Origin: Euphorbia lathyris
Lineage: Eukaryota > Streptophyta > Magnoliopsida > Malpighiales > Euphorbiaceae
Assembly (NCBI RefSeq): GCF_963576675.1
Contig: NC_088916.1
Span: 87,251,501-87,315,500, forward strand
Direction: 5' to 3'
Length of the DNA: 64,000 bases
Shown piece by piece: positions 1 through 13,290 of the stretch (position 1 is the first letter of the stretch; every line of letters begins with the position of its first letter). The notes beneath the pieces were generated by a model. That model was not told where the DNA came from, searched no databases, and saw only the letters and a program-made list of their open reading frames with translations. Made by a program: the position numbers and the translations under genes.

Positions 1-269
1 TTAAGTTTATATTGGTGCTATTTTGTACGTGGAGCCTAAATTGATACTTCTCCAAAAACCATAAATCTGTTTTAATACCTTACCCCTATTATATTTTATG
101 GCTTCTATATAAGTTATAGCCTATGTAAAATGTCATTTCTATTGATAGGATTTTCACTTCTTTAGAATGTAGTAATGCTATAGGACTTTTCCTAATCAAA
201 ATTACTAAGAATTAATGTGTTCGGAATAATTTATTCAAATAATTTATAGTGAAAACAAAGATTGAAAGT

Positions 270-924
270 AATGTTGTCAGAATTGGACCGGAATTGGATT
301 GCTTTCCTGTTTGGGTTAGTATGGGTTTTTCAATTTGCAACAACCCATCTGAAACTGGTGTCAACATGGGAACCGGATTCACCCTGTTTTTTTAATTATT
401 AAAAAAAAAATTGAAAAGTCATTAGAAAACTCTCAACAACCGTGCTTCTTCTTCGATTTTCTTCTGTTCTTAGTCTTCTGCTTTGCTCTCTCAGTCTCGG
501 CTACTTCCCTTTTGCGTGTTCTCTCTCTTGATTCTTCTCCGCAAGCTATTGTCTAATTTTGCTATGAACTAATTGATTAATTAACTAAATTAACTAGTTG
601 CTGCATGTGCTAAGTTATTTGCTGACTTTATTGAAAAAATAAAAGCTTGGATGAGGTGAACTTAGGAAGAGTTAAAGAAGAAAATCATTTAAGGTTAAAA
701 CCTTATGAGCTGAACTATCTTGATGCAACATCAGAGAATGAGTTTTGTCTTTGCTAAGTTTTTGGATTATAATAAGTTATTATATATAAATATATGTTAT
801 ATTATTTATTTAATTATTATTACGTCATCCAGTCCGACCAATCCGAGTCAATTGGTTGAACCAAATGATCCATAACCCAATTATAAATCTAGTTTAATAT
901 CCAGTCAGGTTCTGAAAACATTGT
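270..924. mobile_element. Small non-autonomous TIR transposon
   Basis: The left edge (aatgttgtcagaattggac) and the reverse complement of the right edge (caatgttttcagaacctgac) form an imperfect terminal inverted repeat of about 20 bp. The flanks carry the direct repeat ttgaaagt (262-269 and 925-932), an 8-bp target duplication that fits hAT, or 9 bp with one mismatch that fits Mutator. There is no transposase ORF. Positions 430-550 are pyrimidine-rich and look like plant 5'-UTR sequence, possibly captured. The superfamily is uncertain. Confidence 0.6.
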
Positions 925-932
925 TTGAAAGT

Positions 933-1735
933 TATGCAGAACCCAAATCTAATCACCTGTTATGTGCTATGTTAGCTGATATCATAAAAAATCCAATCCA
1001 CATTAATCCAAACATACAACTTCTTATTCTTACCTTAAAGTAGTAGTAGATCTACAAAGTCAACAGCTCAAAACATCCTTAAAAACCTACAAACTAATAT
1101 CCTTAAACCTGGCCATACTAATCATAAAAATACAAACCTCAAGGAGGAATTAAGAATCTAGAAAAATAACTTGTGTATTGCATTAGCTAATTAAATGTGT
1201 AATTAATTACAAAATCCAATTTGATTAATATAAGATAGGGGATAAATTTCCCTAATTGTAATCCAACTTGTTAATTAGGATCTGCATGATCGAGTTCTAG
1301 AATAAGTCTAGAATAAGAACCGAAATAAGCATAAATCTAATCTGTATGATCTGACCTCCAAAGTAAAGTTTGGAGTGACAAAACACCTATTATGAATCTC
1401 TGAACTAGATTGAGTCTTTGATCCCTCCCCAGAAATGAGACTTGTCAAAATTTGAACTTTTCATCTTAAATTTTGTACCTTTGATTGAATTATAGAGCAA
1501 AGCATCTGTATTTGAGGTTTTAAAGTTAAGAGTTGTAGCAACAATAATATGTACACGAAACCAACACCCCAAATTATTAAATTGGAGAGGAACATCTACT
1601 TAAATTTGTGAAGTAGTTAAAGAATAACCAGAGAATGAAATGAAGATAGAGAAAATTAAGAATTCCGCAATGAAAATGATACAAGAAAGTTCACAACTTT
1701 TACATCAATCTAAATAATACAAAGAAGTGAAAATG
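933..1735. other. AT-rich DNA with no recognised gene
   Basis: No ORF, RNA gene or transposon terminus was recognised. The same applies to 1-261. If CACTA-1 extends left of the window, this stretch lies inside it. Confidence 0.5.
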
Positions 1736-1737
1736 TA

Positions 1738-2161
1738 TCACTTGCGACAAATACTAGCAGTAGGCAGTAGGCATTGTAAGGTGTAATAGGACCATACTTC
1801 TTCTTTGCTTTTGGTGTCCCTCTCATCGGCTAATTTTCAGCCATCACAACTTCCCCAAATGAAAATGTAGTAACAGCAACATCAGTTGCTACAAACACCA
1901 AACCTCTCCATCCATTAACACTTACTTCCTCTTAGCTTCTGGTGTCCCTCTCAGCGGCTCAATTTCAGCCACATCAACTTTGCCAAATGAAAATCCAGTA
2001 ATAGTAGTAGCAGCTGCTGCTACAAACACCAAATCTCTCTTTCCATTAACACTTTCTTCTTCATTGTTCTTCATCTCCACATTCACCCTTTCTCCATCTG
2101 ATACATTTGAGGCTTTAGACACAATAAGACCTCAATGTTGGGCTGTGAAAAATGATGCCAT
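1738..2161 (-). pseudogene. PSBTN: psbTn pseudogene (nuclear PSII 5 kDa protein)
   Basis: The minus strand encodes a degraded photosystem II 5 kDa protein, a small nuclear-encoded thylakoid-lumen subunit. Reading from the ATG at 2161, one sees a short transit-peptide-like start, an in-frame TGA (2132-2134), then SKASNVSDGERVN, GKRDLVFVAAAA (thylakoid-transfer-like alanine stretch) and LRGTPEAKRK, followed by a stop at 1922-1924. About 126 bp encoding the lumenal part is then repeated. The second copy has a TAG, PMRGTPKAKKKYGP, and in a shifted frame the family tail MPTA...ICRK and a TGA at 1738-1740. A 7-bp duplication (ctactgc) breaks that tail. The match rests on recognising the family's RGTPEAKKKY and MPTA-ICR signatures. 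It cannot make the normal protein. Whether it was captured by CACTA-1 is unknown. Confidence 0.75.
1797..2051 (-). repeat. Tandem duplication inside the psbTn pseudogene
   Basis: Two diverged copies of about 126 bp (1797-1922 and 1925-2051) share ggtgtccctctca, ttcagcca, ccaaatgaaaat and acaaacaccaaa blocks in the same order. The duplication doubles the lumenal coding part. The copy at 1925-2051 is the less damaged one. Confidence 0.8.
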
Positions 2162-2180
2162 CTAATTTGGAGGCTATCAT

Positions 2181-2185
<5 letters not shown>

Positions 2186-2212
<27 letters not shown>

Positions 2213-2296
2213 GGCTCACCAAAGGAAAACACTTAACACAGCAGACCAGTTCTACTCATGTAACTTTCTCTCTCTCTCTCTATATATATATATATA
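2186..2296. repeat. TA and CT microsatellites
   Basis: A (TA)n run occupies 2186-2212. A (TC)n run at 2266-2280 passes directly into (TA)n at 2281-2296. They lie just upstream of the psbTn pseudogene start. Confidence 0.9.
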
Positions 2297-2916
2297 GAAC
2301 TAGTCAATGAAATATGGTAGAAACATAGAGTTTTTTAGTCACTCAAATAGACAATGGCTCAGCTTTTAATAAACTTGGTCTAGTATATGAAACTGTCAAA
2401 TTATATTTTTTAGTGTGTGGATTGGTACTGTCACAACAAAAACCCTCATCATGAAGAATTAATTTAAGAAACTAAAATAATACTCTTTTTTAGATGAATT
2501 TGGTTAATGGTTTGAGTTAAGTGTATTATTATAATTATTATTACATTTATATTTCAGTGTATTAATTGTTTTGTTGTTGCATGTTCTATTCTTCATGTGT
2601 TTCTTTATTTGATGATTTTAGGAGAATGACACCTAATAAAGAATGGATAAGACTTACTAAGATAGATCGGTTGAGTGAAGAGTATAATATTGGTGTTATA
2701 GAATTCTTGAACTACGCTTTCAAAAAAACAGGAGAAGCATACGAAATTCGATGTCCATGTGTTAGGTGTAACAACACCAATTTTGGAACTCGAAACTTGG
2801 TTCACACACATTTAATAACAAATGGAATAATGGAAAACTATACCTTTTGGTATCATCATGGTGAAAGACGACATGATCTTGATTCTGATGAAGAAGAATA
2901 TGATGAAGATGATAAT

Positions 2917-4826
2917 TGTAACATCCGTGTCTAAAATTTTTATTTTTCGAAATACATAGCTTTAATTATTTATAAATTTAAATATACTATTGGGTTTAAT
3001 TTAATGTCTTTAAGTTTAAATTAAAAAGTTTTGGGTAAGTGTAATAAAAAGTTATAAATTCAAGGACCAAAATTGATATTTTTTAATTACTAATATACAT
3101 ACACGTGTAAGTATAGTTGAAAGTAATTTCAACTTATCCTATATAAAAAAAAAGTAAAGAATAATTCATATTAAAGTAAATGGATTAATATGGTTATGAT
3201 GTAATGTGCACAAAGCTTTTTACTACATCCAATTAATTAAATTATAATATAAAAACATGGCTTTTATATATGTTTGTGTCAATTAAATATGAAAACATGG
3301 TTTTCTATATCTATGTGTCAACTAGATATTAAAAGAATGCTTTAATAATAGATGATGTCTCAAAATATAGAATTTAGTGATGACAAGTGTTTCATAAATT
3401 GAAATTAAAATAAAAATATACACACAATTATATATATTGGAGGGTATCTTAAAAAGGGGGATGAATGAGGAAAACAAAAGAGTTTTTGTTAGGAATTGGA
3501 GAAAAGCGTTTTTGGTCGTTGTTGACGACGATATTTTGGATTAGCTACCGACGACGATATTTCGGATCAGCTATCAATGGATTACACTGATTAATTTTCA
3601 GTGACCGACGACGATATTTCGGTAACTGTATTTGTTATCTAAATTATTTTATCAATGTTATAAGTATGATTTTGAGTAAGTTTAGTTTCGATAGTTCCGT
3701 CAAATTTAATAGATTTACGATTAATGAGTTAGCTTCTATCAATTACTCATAAAAATGTAAAATTTAGACAGTTGTCCATTAGATTTATTCAAGTCGGTAT
3801 TTTAGCATCGTCACTAGTTTAAAAGTATAATCGGTATGAGTTTAAAAGTATAATCAGTCTGAATTAACTATCTCAATGACCGAAAATAATCCAATAAGAA
3901 TATTTCGATCAGTAAAATATTTTAAGCGACTTTAACAGTTAGAGTTAAAATAAGTTGAAAATAGAAGGACTAATATGGATATTTTCCAAATAAAGTCGGT
4001 ATCGAGTCGAATATAAAATTTGTATAAAAATTTGAATATAAAATTAGTTCAAATAGATTTATGACAATATAATGTGTCTAATGGTATATTCGGTCTAAAA
4101 TAACGATACTCAGTTAGCGATACACGTAACAATTTCGGTAACAAACATAAACGGTTTGATAAAAGTGTTTAGTTTAAAATTATTTATATAATATATTTGA
4201 GTTACTTTGAATACTTCGATTCAATTGTTTAAAATATTATATACTTTGGATTTCGATTGAATACTCTGGATTTTGATTATTGGAAGAATAATTATTATTA
4301 TTGTGGTACTTTGAAAATCGGATTGATAAAATGAGTTTGACGATTTCTTACGAATTGTTTTTGAATTGAAGAAACTATTGCGGTTGTTGTTATTATTTTG
4401 GGATTGAAGTCCAAATATGATTTTTATGAGTTGTGATATTTTGAAAGATAAAATGGTTTTGTCCATCTAGGATTGCCCGGGGTAGGAGTTGTAAGTTTTA
4501 AGACCATACCTAAGGGCGGTATGGCCAGAGTGCACGGCTGGTAGTCCTAACGTTAGGCAAGGCGAGATATGAATGAGATATCTCGATTATTGATATGATT
4601 GATGTTATGATAAGCTACACGGGTGGAATTCGAGGATTGACACACACGCAAATTTTGTATTACGTTTTGATAATGTTTGATGATTTGAATTATAATGTTT
4701 TACGATTTATTTGATTATGAGTTGGTTTGTTAAAGCGGTTTGTTCGATTTGATTCGATTTGATAAAACGTTGTTCGATTTGATTCGTTTTGATAAAACGT
4801 TATTCGATTTGATTCGTTTTGATAAA

Positions 4827-4877
<51 letters not shown>

Positions 4878-5203
4878 TAATAAAATGAAATATACAATTA
4901 AGTTATTAGCGTGTCAATCAACGTGTCAATAAGTTACAATGAGTTCATAAGTTAAGAGAACTACCGGAGTTAAGAGAGCTACCTAAAATAGGTAGAACTA
5001 CGTGGCTTTGATTCCCGATTTAAAAATTAAAAGATGCTCGGGATACGTAGGAAGCTTGATAGAATTATCAAGTCCAAGCCAAATAATAAATAAAATTTTA
5101 GGTAATTTTTATCTAAAAAAAATTGGTTCGGCTTTCAGGATATTAGAAGTTGGTTGTCCTGTTTTCTGTTCATACCCGATGCCGTTTTGGATCGGGTGTG
5201 ACA
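2917..5203 (+). mobile_element. Solo LTR, Tekay/Del-like gypsy, inside TNP2
   Basis: It starts tgtaacatccgtgt and ends atcgggtgtgaca, the TGTAAC...GTGACA ends usual for Tekay/Del chromovirus LTRs. It is flanked by ataat (2912-2916) and atagt (5204-5208), a 5-bp duplication with one mismatch. Removing it with one flank keeps the transposase frame. It has no internal domain or second LTR, so it is a solo LTR left by LTR-LTR recombination. Three near-copies of gacgacgatatttcgg lie at 3520-3625. Its last 200 bp are open in the transposase frame, creating a 360-aa fusion ORF from ATG 5002 that is probably accidental. Confidence 0.8.
4739..4874. repeat. 34-bp tandem repeat and (TA)n run in solo LTR
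   Basis: Three tandem copies of a unit near 34 bp (ttcgatttgattcgttttga plus taaaacgtt) fill 4739-4829. A pure (TA)n stretch of about 45 bp follows at 4830-4874. Confidence 0.85.
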
Positions 5204-8200
5204 ATAGTGATAATGATGATGATGATGATTGGGCTGAAGATATTATAAATGATATATATCCTGATATTGAATTGAATGAAGAGGAACCCAATGATGAAGC
5301 GAAGAAATTTTATAGGTTATTACAAGATTTAGATAAAGTAGTTTACCCTGGTTGCAAGACCTCTAAGTTGGATGCGCTTGTCAAATTACTATACATCAAA
5401 AGTGTTGGTCGGTGGAGTAATAAATCATTTGACATGTTATTGCAAGTGTTAAAAGAAATACTCCCAAATGGTTCTACTTTGCCAGAATCATATTATGAGG
5501 CAAAAAGAATTATAAAAGATATTGGTCTCTCTTATGACAAGATTGATGCATGTGTCAAAGATTGTATGTTGTATTGGAAAGAAGATGAAAATTTGGACAG
5601 GTGCAAAATATGTGGTCTCTCAAGATGGAAAGATGATATTCGTAATGGGGAAACTAAACTTCGGAAAAATGGGAAGAAAATACCAGTCAAGACAATGCGT
5701 TATTTTCCTTTAAAGCCAAGACTTCAAAGATTGTTTATGTCAAAGAAGACATCTTCTTTGATGCGATGGCATAAGGAAGGTAGAGTAGATGATGGAGTTA
5801 TGAGACACCCTGCTGATTCCCCCGCTTGGAAGACCTTTGATGATGTTCATAAAAACTTTTCCTCTGATCCTCGTAATGTAAGACTTGGCCTTGCTAGTGA
5901 TGGTTTTCAGCCATTTAATCATTCTAAAACTTCATATAGTATTTGGCCAGTCATATTAATTCCATACAATTTGCCACCATGGATGTGCATGAAAGAACCT
6001 AACTTTATCCTTTCTACCCTTATACCCTTATACCGGGTCCTGATGGTCCAAGAGATGCAATTGATGTCTATCTCCAACCTTTAGTCGAAGAATTAAAAGA
6101 TTTGTGGGAAGTAGGAGTTGCAACATTCGATGTGTCGACAAGACAAAACTTTATGTTACATGCATCCTTGTTATGGACTATCAATGACTTTCCTGCATAT
6201 GCAAATTTGTCTGGTTGGAGTACAAAAGGTAAGATGGCTTGTCCTTGTTGTAACAAAGACACTTGTTACTTGAGGTTAGCTAATTGTAAGAAGCAATGTT
6301 ATATGGGACATCGCCGATTTCTTGATAGCAAGCACAGATGGAGAAAAGATAAAAAAAAAGTTTGATGGTACTCAAGAATTGAGGCCGCCACCGAAATCAC
6401 TCTCTGGAATTGATATCATTGCTCAAGTTACTAGCCTTGAGGGAATCATCTTGAGTAAAGACCTTAGCATGCAGATAGAGGTGACAATTTGAACAAGAAA
6501 AGCATATTCTTTGAACTTCCATATTGGAGTAGTCTTTTGTTACGACACAATTTGGATGTGATGCACATTTAGAAGAACATATGTGATAATATTGTTGGGA
6601 CAAGCATGAATGTGAAAGGGAAGACTAAAGACACTATGCAATCTCGCAAAGATTTGGAGGCAATGAACATTCGTCCAGACTTGGATTTGATTCTCAAGGA
6701 GGATAAGTTTGAGATTCCTATAGCATCTTACATGTTATCTCATGATGAGAAGCACTCATTTTGTTCATTTTTTAAGCAACTAAAGGTCCCTGATGGTTTC
6801 TCATCTAACATTTCTCAAAGTGTGAACATGAAAGAGCACAAAATTTCTGGTTTGAAGAGTCATGATTGTCATGTTTTGTTGCAACATCTAATTCCTCTTA
6901 CAATACGTGGCCTCCTTCCAAAAAATGTTTGCGAACCCCTTTATCGAGCTATCTTTATTCTTTATTAGTTTGAGTGCTAAGGCATTAAAGGCAGAAGAGT
7001 TGGAAGAAATTCGCAATCAGATTCCTATAACTCTATGTAAATTGGAACAATGTTTTGTTCCTTCCTTTTTCGATATAATGGTTCATTTGCCGATTCATTT
7101 GGCTAATGAAGCTTTGATATGTGGCCCTGTACAATTTCGTTGGATGTACCCTATTGAGCGGACATTACATGATTTAAAACTTCTTATTCGTAATATGGCT
7201 CGTCCAGAAGGGTCAATTGCATATGGGTATATTGCAAAAGAGTGCATGACTCTATGCTCAAGGTACTTGAATGGTATTGAGACAAAATTTAATAAACCAG
7301 ATAGAAATGGCGATGGTTGTTCAGATTATTTTGATGGTGGATTTTCCTTATTTTCGCAACATGGGCGATGAATGGGTGGAAGCACATGCATATGTCATAA
7401 ATAATTGTGATGAAGTCATACCTTTTCTCGAGTAAGTCAATATCTTGAAGAGCTATAATTGTATTTTAAATTCTTAAATAATTATGAATAATAATTTCTA
7501 AAAATTCGTTGCAGAGAGTATTCCCAGATTCGAGAAAGTATTCATCCACAACAATCTTTTAATGATTGGTTTAAAGATACAGTGAGTATATCTTTAAACT
7601 CTTCATCAAGAAAATATATACCACGTTTAAATGTCTCATACATAATTTTATTGTAGGTTGCAAAAATGTATGCATCTAGCAAGGAATCCAATATTCGAGA
7701 TTTGTTGTCATTATCTCGTGGTCCATCCCAATATGCTACAAACTTTGATGGTTATATTGTGAATGGGTATAGGTTTCGCATTGAAGATTGTGATAAACGA
7801 CGTAGAACACAAAATTATGGTGTGTGTGTGAGCAGTGATGTTGGAAATGAGGGAGGACCTATTGATTATTATGGGATTTTAACTGAGATTCTTGAATTGC
7901 AGTATCTTGGTGAGAAAAGAGTTGTCCTATTCAAATGTAAATGGTTTGACGTTCATGACAATGTGTGGGGATAAAAAATAGATGAATTTGGATTCATTTG
8001 TATCAATCCTCAACGTTGTTTGAAAACAAATGAACCATTTATTCTAGCAAGTCAAGCTTCTCAAGTCTTTTATGCTATAGATAATGCTAATAAGAATTGG
8101 CATGTTGTTATTAAGACACAACCACGAGATTCATACAATATGTCTTCTCAAATAGATGATGACAATGAGAATTTTGATGATCTTGGTGAGGCTTATCAAG

Positions 8201-8560
8201 AGGGTGAATCATTCAAGTTTCAATGTGGCACTACATTGAATACAACAGACGGGAAAAATTGGGCACGAAGTGATTCATTACCAATTACTTATGATGTGTC
8301 AAAATCTAAAAAGAAAAGAAAGCGGTAAATAATATCTTGAAGCTGAGATTTTTTTTTCAATATGTTCATTATTATTTTCTGATGTATCACATATGTTTGA
8401 AGTCGTTATATTATTTGACTTCTTTAAATAAGTAAAATGCTCAGACATGCACTTCCTTTCAAATATGTTCAATATTAATTCCTTATGCTCATTTTGTTTG
8501 TGTTCTATAGTTTTCTATTGACAAATATTGCATATACCTTTTTTTCAATTTGAGGTGAAA

Positions 8561-11368
8561 ATGCAATCAAGCCAACTTCCTACTCGCAAAAAGTTCATCC
8601 AGCCAGGCAAACTGGGGAACAAAAATCGAGTATTGAGTGCTTTCCAACATTCAAGCGTACCTCATGATAAAAGTACTGAAGACACTCCGAAGGGTGTTAC
8701 TCCAAGAAAAGAGAACCTTAAAGGTATTTTTCAATTTCTTTAAGGTAGTTTTCCATTTATATAATTTCTTTAAAATAGTTTCTATTTATACAAAATTGAT
8801 TTTTTTTTGTAAATATATACTGCCTCTGCATCTGCAATTTGATGGTAAAATGTTGTATTTGTGTTATTATATTCGACTATAATTATCTTTATTAAATTAA
8901 TGCTTTGTAGATGTTGGTTTGATTGTGCATTTTGGTGATCTACAATACCACGATAAAGGTTTCAACGAAGAATGTTGTTTCCTGGACATTTTGAGCATAT
9001 GCAAAAAATTTGTCGATATTTATTCTGTTGGCTTGAGATTTGCTGATGATGATGGAAGACCAGTACAAAATGATTTAGATGTCTTAAATATGTTCAAAAA
9101 TTATTCGGGTTCTACAGTCATACATCTTTATGCCAAAAGAGACATAAACTCACGAGGTTTAATATACAAACTCCCAAGTGAGAATCCTAATCTAGGTACT
9201 TTCATATTATTGCTAAAGATAATCTATTTTAACATTTAGTTATATATCCTATTTCACTCTAACTCTTATCTAAATTTTCATGTTATTAGCTTCTGATATT
9301 GCACCCATACCAATAGTGACAAATGTAAAGATAATGGGTGAGCTTAAGGTAAATCAGAAAGTGATGGTATATGGTGCTATTAGTAACGGGGTGGAGACTG
9401 CGAGTATTGCCGAATTTTTCATAACTATGAATAAAAACTTGGATATTGAGAATGGTCTTACACCTATCAGCTCACCTAGCAAAGAGAAGGTAAATATTCT
9501 TTGTTATTCAATAATTATTATGTTGGACATATTTGCATTATTAATTTATGATGATGATATTGTTTATTTAGGAGCTTGAATTACCATTACAAGCTGTTGG
9601 TCAATTTGTTGTTGCCAAACTAACTCCCATGACAGAGGATGGAAAATCTGGTGATCCAAAGTATGCAATATCTCAAACATTTGTTAAGAGTAAGCATCTT
9701 TAATTGATGTATACTTTCATTTCAATAAATGTATACTTTCTTGTGCTTGTTTTATTTTGCTTAATTTCCTAAGAAAATAAAACATGAACATTCTGAATTC
9801 TTAGTATGAGTTTGTTTCTTCTTTTTAATTCTTTTTTATTCATTTTCTAGGTGATATTCCAAAAATTGTGAGAAAAGTTAGAGGTTGTAATAAGAACAAA
9901 AAAATTTGTTCTCTCAAACAAGGAGAGAAACTTGACATATGTTTCTACAACAATCGTGGCGTTGGAGAGAATCAGAAGTATTGGTCGAGGCATTTAGGGA
10001 AGATTGTACGTAATTGACATATTTGTCCTGTATGGGTACAAACATGGATGGATATAAGTGATGTCACAAAAAAGCACATGTGGGACACAGTTACAGTAAG
10101 TAGTTTCAACACTAATCAATTTAAACTATTTCAATATATATATTTAATAATATTGGCTATAATCAATTTGATGTAGGAGTATTTTAAACATCCTGATATC
10201 CAGTCGTACTATCTTCACACCTTAGAGCATATGAAGGAACTGTGGGGAAATTAGAGGGCAGAATTGAATAAAAAGTATGTGAAGACTGGTGAAAGTAAGG
10301 TGGAGGCTTTGAAAAATGTGGCTAAAGGCATGGATTCAAAAGATTGGGAATGGCTAGGAAATAACGTATTCTATACAGCAAAGTTTCTGGTATGATTTTG
10401 TGCATCTTAAATCTAATTTAGTTAACAAGGTTTTCAATTTGATGTCGGTGGTGTAATTTCATAGGAGATAAGCGTAAGAAATTCTCAGAACAGGGCTTGT
10501 CAACAAAGTATGCATATCCATCGTTGTGGAAGCAAGCCTCATAGGGAAGTGATATATGAAATGGTATTTTCACCACTCTTTCAAAATTTTCATTAGTTTG
10601 ATTATCAATATTTCCTTTCTATTAATTTGTAATCATTTTATAGGGAGGCAAAGACGGCAACCCGCCAGATGTAAGAGAAGTCTTTGTTAAAACTCGAAAG
10701 ATTGATGAAAACATAGTTGAACCAGAAACAAGAAAAAAATATGTAAGTTCCAATTTGTCAAGTCATCCCATTGAATTATATTTATTATATTTGACATAAT
10801 TAAAATTTGTAGGATGAACTAAAGATGACAATGGAGTCAGAGCCAACTCTTACTAATTTACAAGTTGTGGAAAGGTGCTTCGGACGACAACGCCATGGTC
10901 GTGTCTTTGGTTATGGAGGTGGCTTGAAGCGAAAACATTTTGAAAGTACTTCTCAAATCAAAGAACTCAAGACCAAGCTTCATGATAAGGAAGAGGAAAA
11001 CCGTAAGCGTATGGATCGTTTGGAGCAAATTGAAAATCTATTAGTCCAAGTGGAGAATGAACGTGTGGAACACTCAGATACAAATACTTCATCAAATACT
11101 AATGATGAGCATCAAAAGGTACATTCATATCCTCTAATTTCATTATATTGTTACTTAAGCTTGGTTGCATCATTACTCTAGATAAAGTGTCATCCTTATA
11201 AGGTCTCTTATTAGTGCTTTCAAGGATTGATATACAAAGGATATGAATGTGCGTTCTCTCAATATTAGTTGACTGTTTCTGTCTAATTATTTGTAGGAAA
11301 ATGTGCTTGAATATAGGGAAAAAATTGTGTGTGCTAGTTCAATGATAAAAGAATCTAGTTGGTGTTAA
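8561..11368 (+). pseudogene. Second CACTA gene, Transposase_24/TNPA-like, decayed
   Basis: This is the companion gene of CACTA transposases, expected to bind the subterminal repeats. ATG 8561 (MQSSQLPTRKKF) opens a multi-exon gene. Exons visible by gt/ag borders lie near 8561-8723, 8911-9195, 9290-9489, 9572-9690, 9851-10096, 10177-10389, 10465-10562, 10644-10742, 10813-11118 and 11297-11368. Late exons carry Transposase_24-type blocks (EYFKHPDIQSYYLHTLEHMK, DVREVFVKTRKIDE, FGRQRHGRVFGYG) and a C-terminal coiled coil (IKELKTKLHDKEEENRKRMD). Two in-frame stops, TGA 10014-10016 and TAG 10252-10254, both fall where tryptophan is plausible. Exon borders are read by eye. Confidence 0.8.
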
Positions 11369-13290
11369 TTTGGATTGTTTTATATTCACATTCTTTTCAT
11401 TTTTGTGTGTTTTTTTAATGGATTTAGGGATGCATTATTATTTTTGTTTTCTGCCAAAGTTTGTTTAAGAGCTAACTGGTGATATCGAGTTTTGAAGTAA
11501 AGTGAGAAGTTTGAAATGAAATGATACTATGTCTATTATCCTTGCTTTTCTTCATGCTTTGTGTGCTTAGATTTTCATTAGTGTACTGTTGTTGTAAAAA
11601 GAAAAAAATCATGTGTCTCAATGTCATATCCCTCTTAATTGTTGTTTTAATCTGGTGCAAAAATCACGTGGGATATATTTGATGCTGATTATTTTAGTTT
11701 CAATGCATAAATTACATAACAATCTGACTTTTCGTTAGTAGAGTTGAGTTCTGAGATTTTGTTTGGTTGTGGGATGCGTTTTACAATTTAATGCAAACAA
11801 TTTATATGAAAACAAATTACTAAACCCAAATACAAACTTAAAAACTTAACTATAAGCAAATAGCTCTAAATTTGTAGAAGAAATTAAGTTGTCCCAGGTT
11901 TTAAAAACTATGTTCAGGCTATCAAAATTCAATTGCTTTAAATTTTCAATTAATTTTTGCTTCAGTTTTGGGTTAACAGTTTTGCCTTATTGTGTGTTTT
12001 GAGTTTATGTTTGAGCTAAACACACAATTTTCATCATGTAACTTGCTGAGCCTAGTAATAACAATAACAACATGAGATTGTTTGATTTGTCATCGATTAT
12101 TGGATAGAGTAAGGAATTTAAATTTTCTCAGTTGGATTTTTCCATAGCTTTATGTTTGTCTAAGATTTGGTGCTTTTTTGAGTTTAACTTGGAAATTAGC
12201 TGGATTGAATCAAATAATTTATTTCAATAGCCATTGTTGCACATTAAAAACTTGATATAAACCTCAATGTACCTATTTGACAACCTTTAATCCTCATAGT
12301 TTATTGCTTGAAAATGGCCCTAACAATAGCGTTTATTTTTGTACTTTGCCCTTGAATTAATGAATGATAGTTTACAGGGTGATCAAGTTAATGCAAATTG
12401 AATGCTTATGTTGCTAAGGATTTAATAGGCTGTAATTTCTATTCTAATATACATTTTTACAGTTTTTACTCTTGATGCATGATTTGGTAATTACATGTCT
12501 CATATTCTCTTGTTTATTCTGTCTAATTATTTATAGGCATTTTTTTATGATGTATAACATGTGGCAGAAAATTAGTTCATAATATTTTACATTATATCTT
12601 TGAATTTTAAGTTCATTTTTTCTTTCTCCAGGGCGTTTAGCTACTCATTTATTCCCCAAAATTCAAGTAAGTTTTTGTTTTACTTTGAGAGTTTTAGTAT
12701 ATATTTAATTTCACCCACAAAAGAAAAAGTATGGATAGTGAAAAAGTACTTGAGGTTTATTTATCTTCAAACTTTATTACCTTATAATATAGGAGTATAT
12801 GATTAATATAGACCAATAATGTTCAATATTATGCCAATAATGTTTATTTTGGTCCATCTTACTAATATAGACCAATACGCTTTGTCCAAGTCTTTGCTTA
12901 TTCTTTTCTCTTATACCTTTCCCTTATTATTGGATGTTTACATTTGTAACAGCAGAGCTAATTGTTCTGTTCGGTTGGATTATTCTTCTGGGATGAGATT
13001 TGGAACAAACTGTTGAAGTAGCTTTAATGGAGATTATATATGCCTTTGATTATATCATATTAATGTACGAAACAAGATGATTTGTTTTCCTATTTTAGAA
13101 AGAACAAGAACACATTTCAGTTCATAGTTTTGCACTTTTATTTTGAATCTTGTTAAATGACAAATTGGTTTATATTTTATTGAATTTACGTTTCAATTAT
13201 TGAATTTGTATTTATTGTGTATTTAGATGATTCTAGTGTCACAACACATTAATTCATGATATAATTACTAATCTCTTAGTTGTAAAATAT
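11369..13290. other. Non-coding 3' region of CACTA-1
   Basis: AT-rich sequence between the second gene and the subterminal repeats. The string gtctaattatttgtagg (near 11283) recurs almost exactly near 12520 (gtctaattatttataggc), which may mark a small internal duplication. No further coding region was recognised. Confidence 0.5.

Larger units (their letters stand above)
2626..8327 (+). pseudogene. TNP2-type CACTA transposase, decayed and LTR-split
   Basis: This would be the DNA-cleaving transposase of CACTA-1. The first coding exon begins at ATG 2626, just after a ttttag splice acceptor. It encodes the N-terminal transposase-associated domain with the Cys motif CPCVRCNN and an acidic run. 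After the solo LTR the frame resumes at 5209 (WAEDIINDIYPD). The TNP2 core follows to about 6600 (WKDDIRNGE, MRHPADSPAWKTFD, FNHSKTSYSIWPV, ACPCCNKDT). Next come a DUF4218-like region (6990-7280; PITLCKLEQCFVPSFFD) and a DUF4216-like region (7870-8220; GEKRVVLFKCKWFD). Damage visible: the LTR insertion, a small duplication frameshift near 6028, TAG at 6570-6572, frameshifts near 6945 and 7345, and TAA at 7972-7974. Introns lie around 7433-7514 and 7581-7657. Confidence 0.9.
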
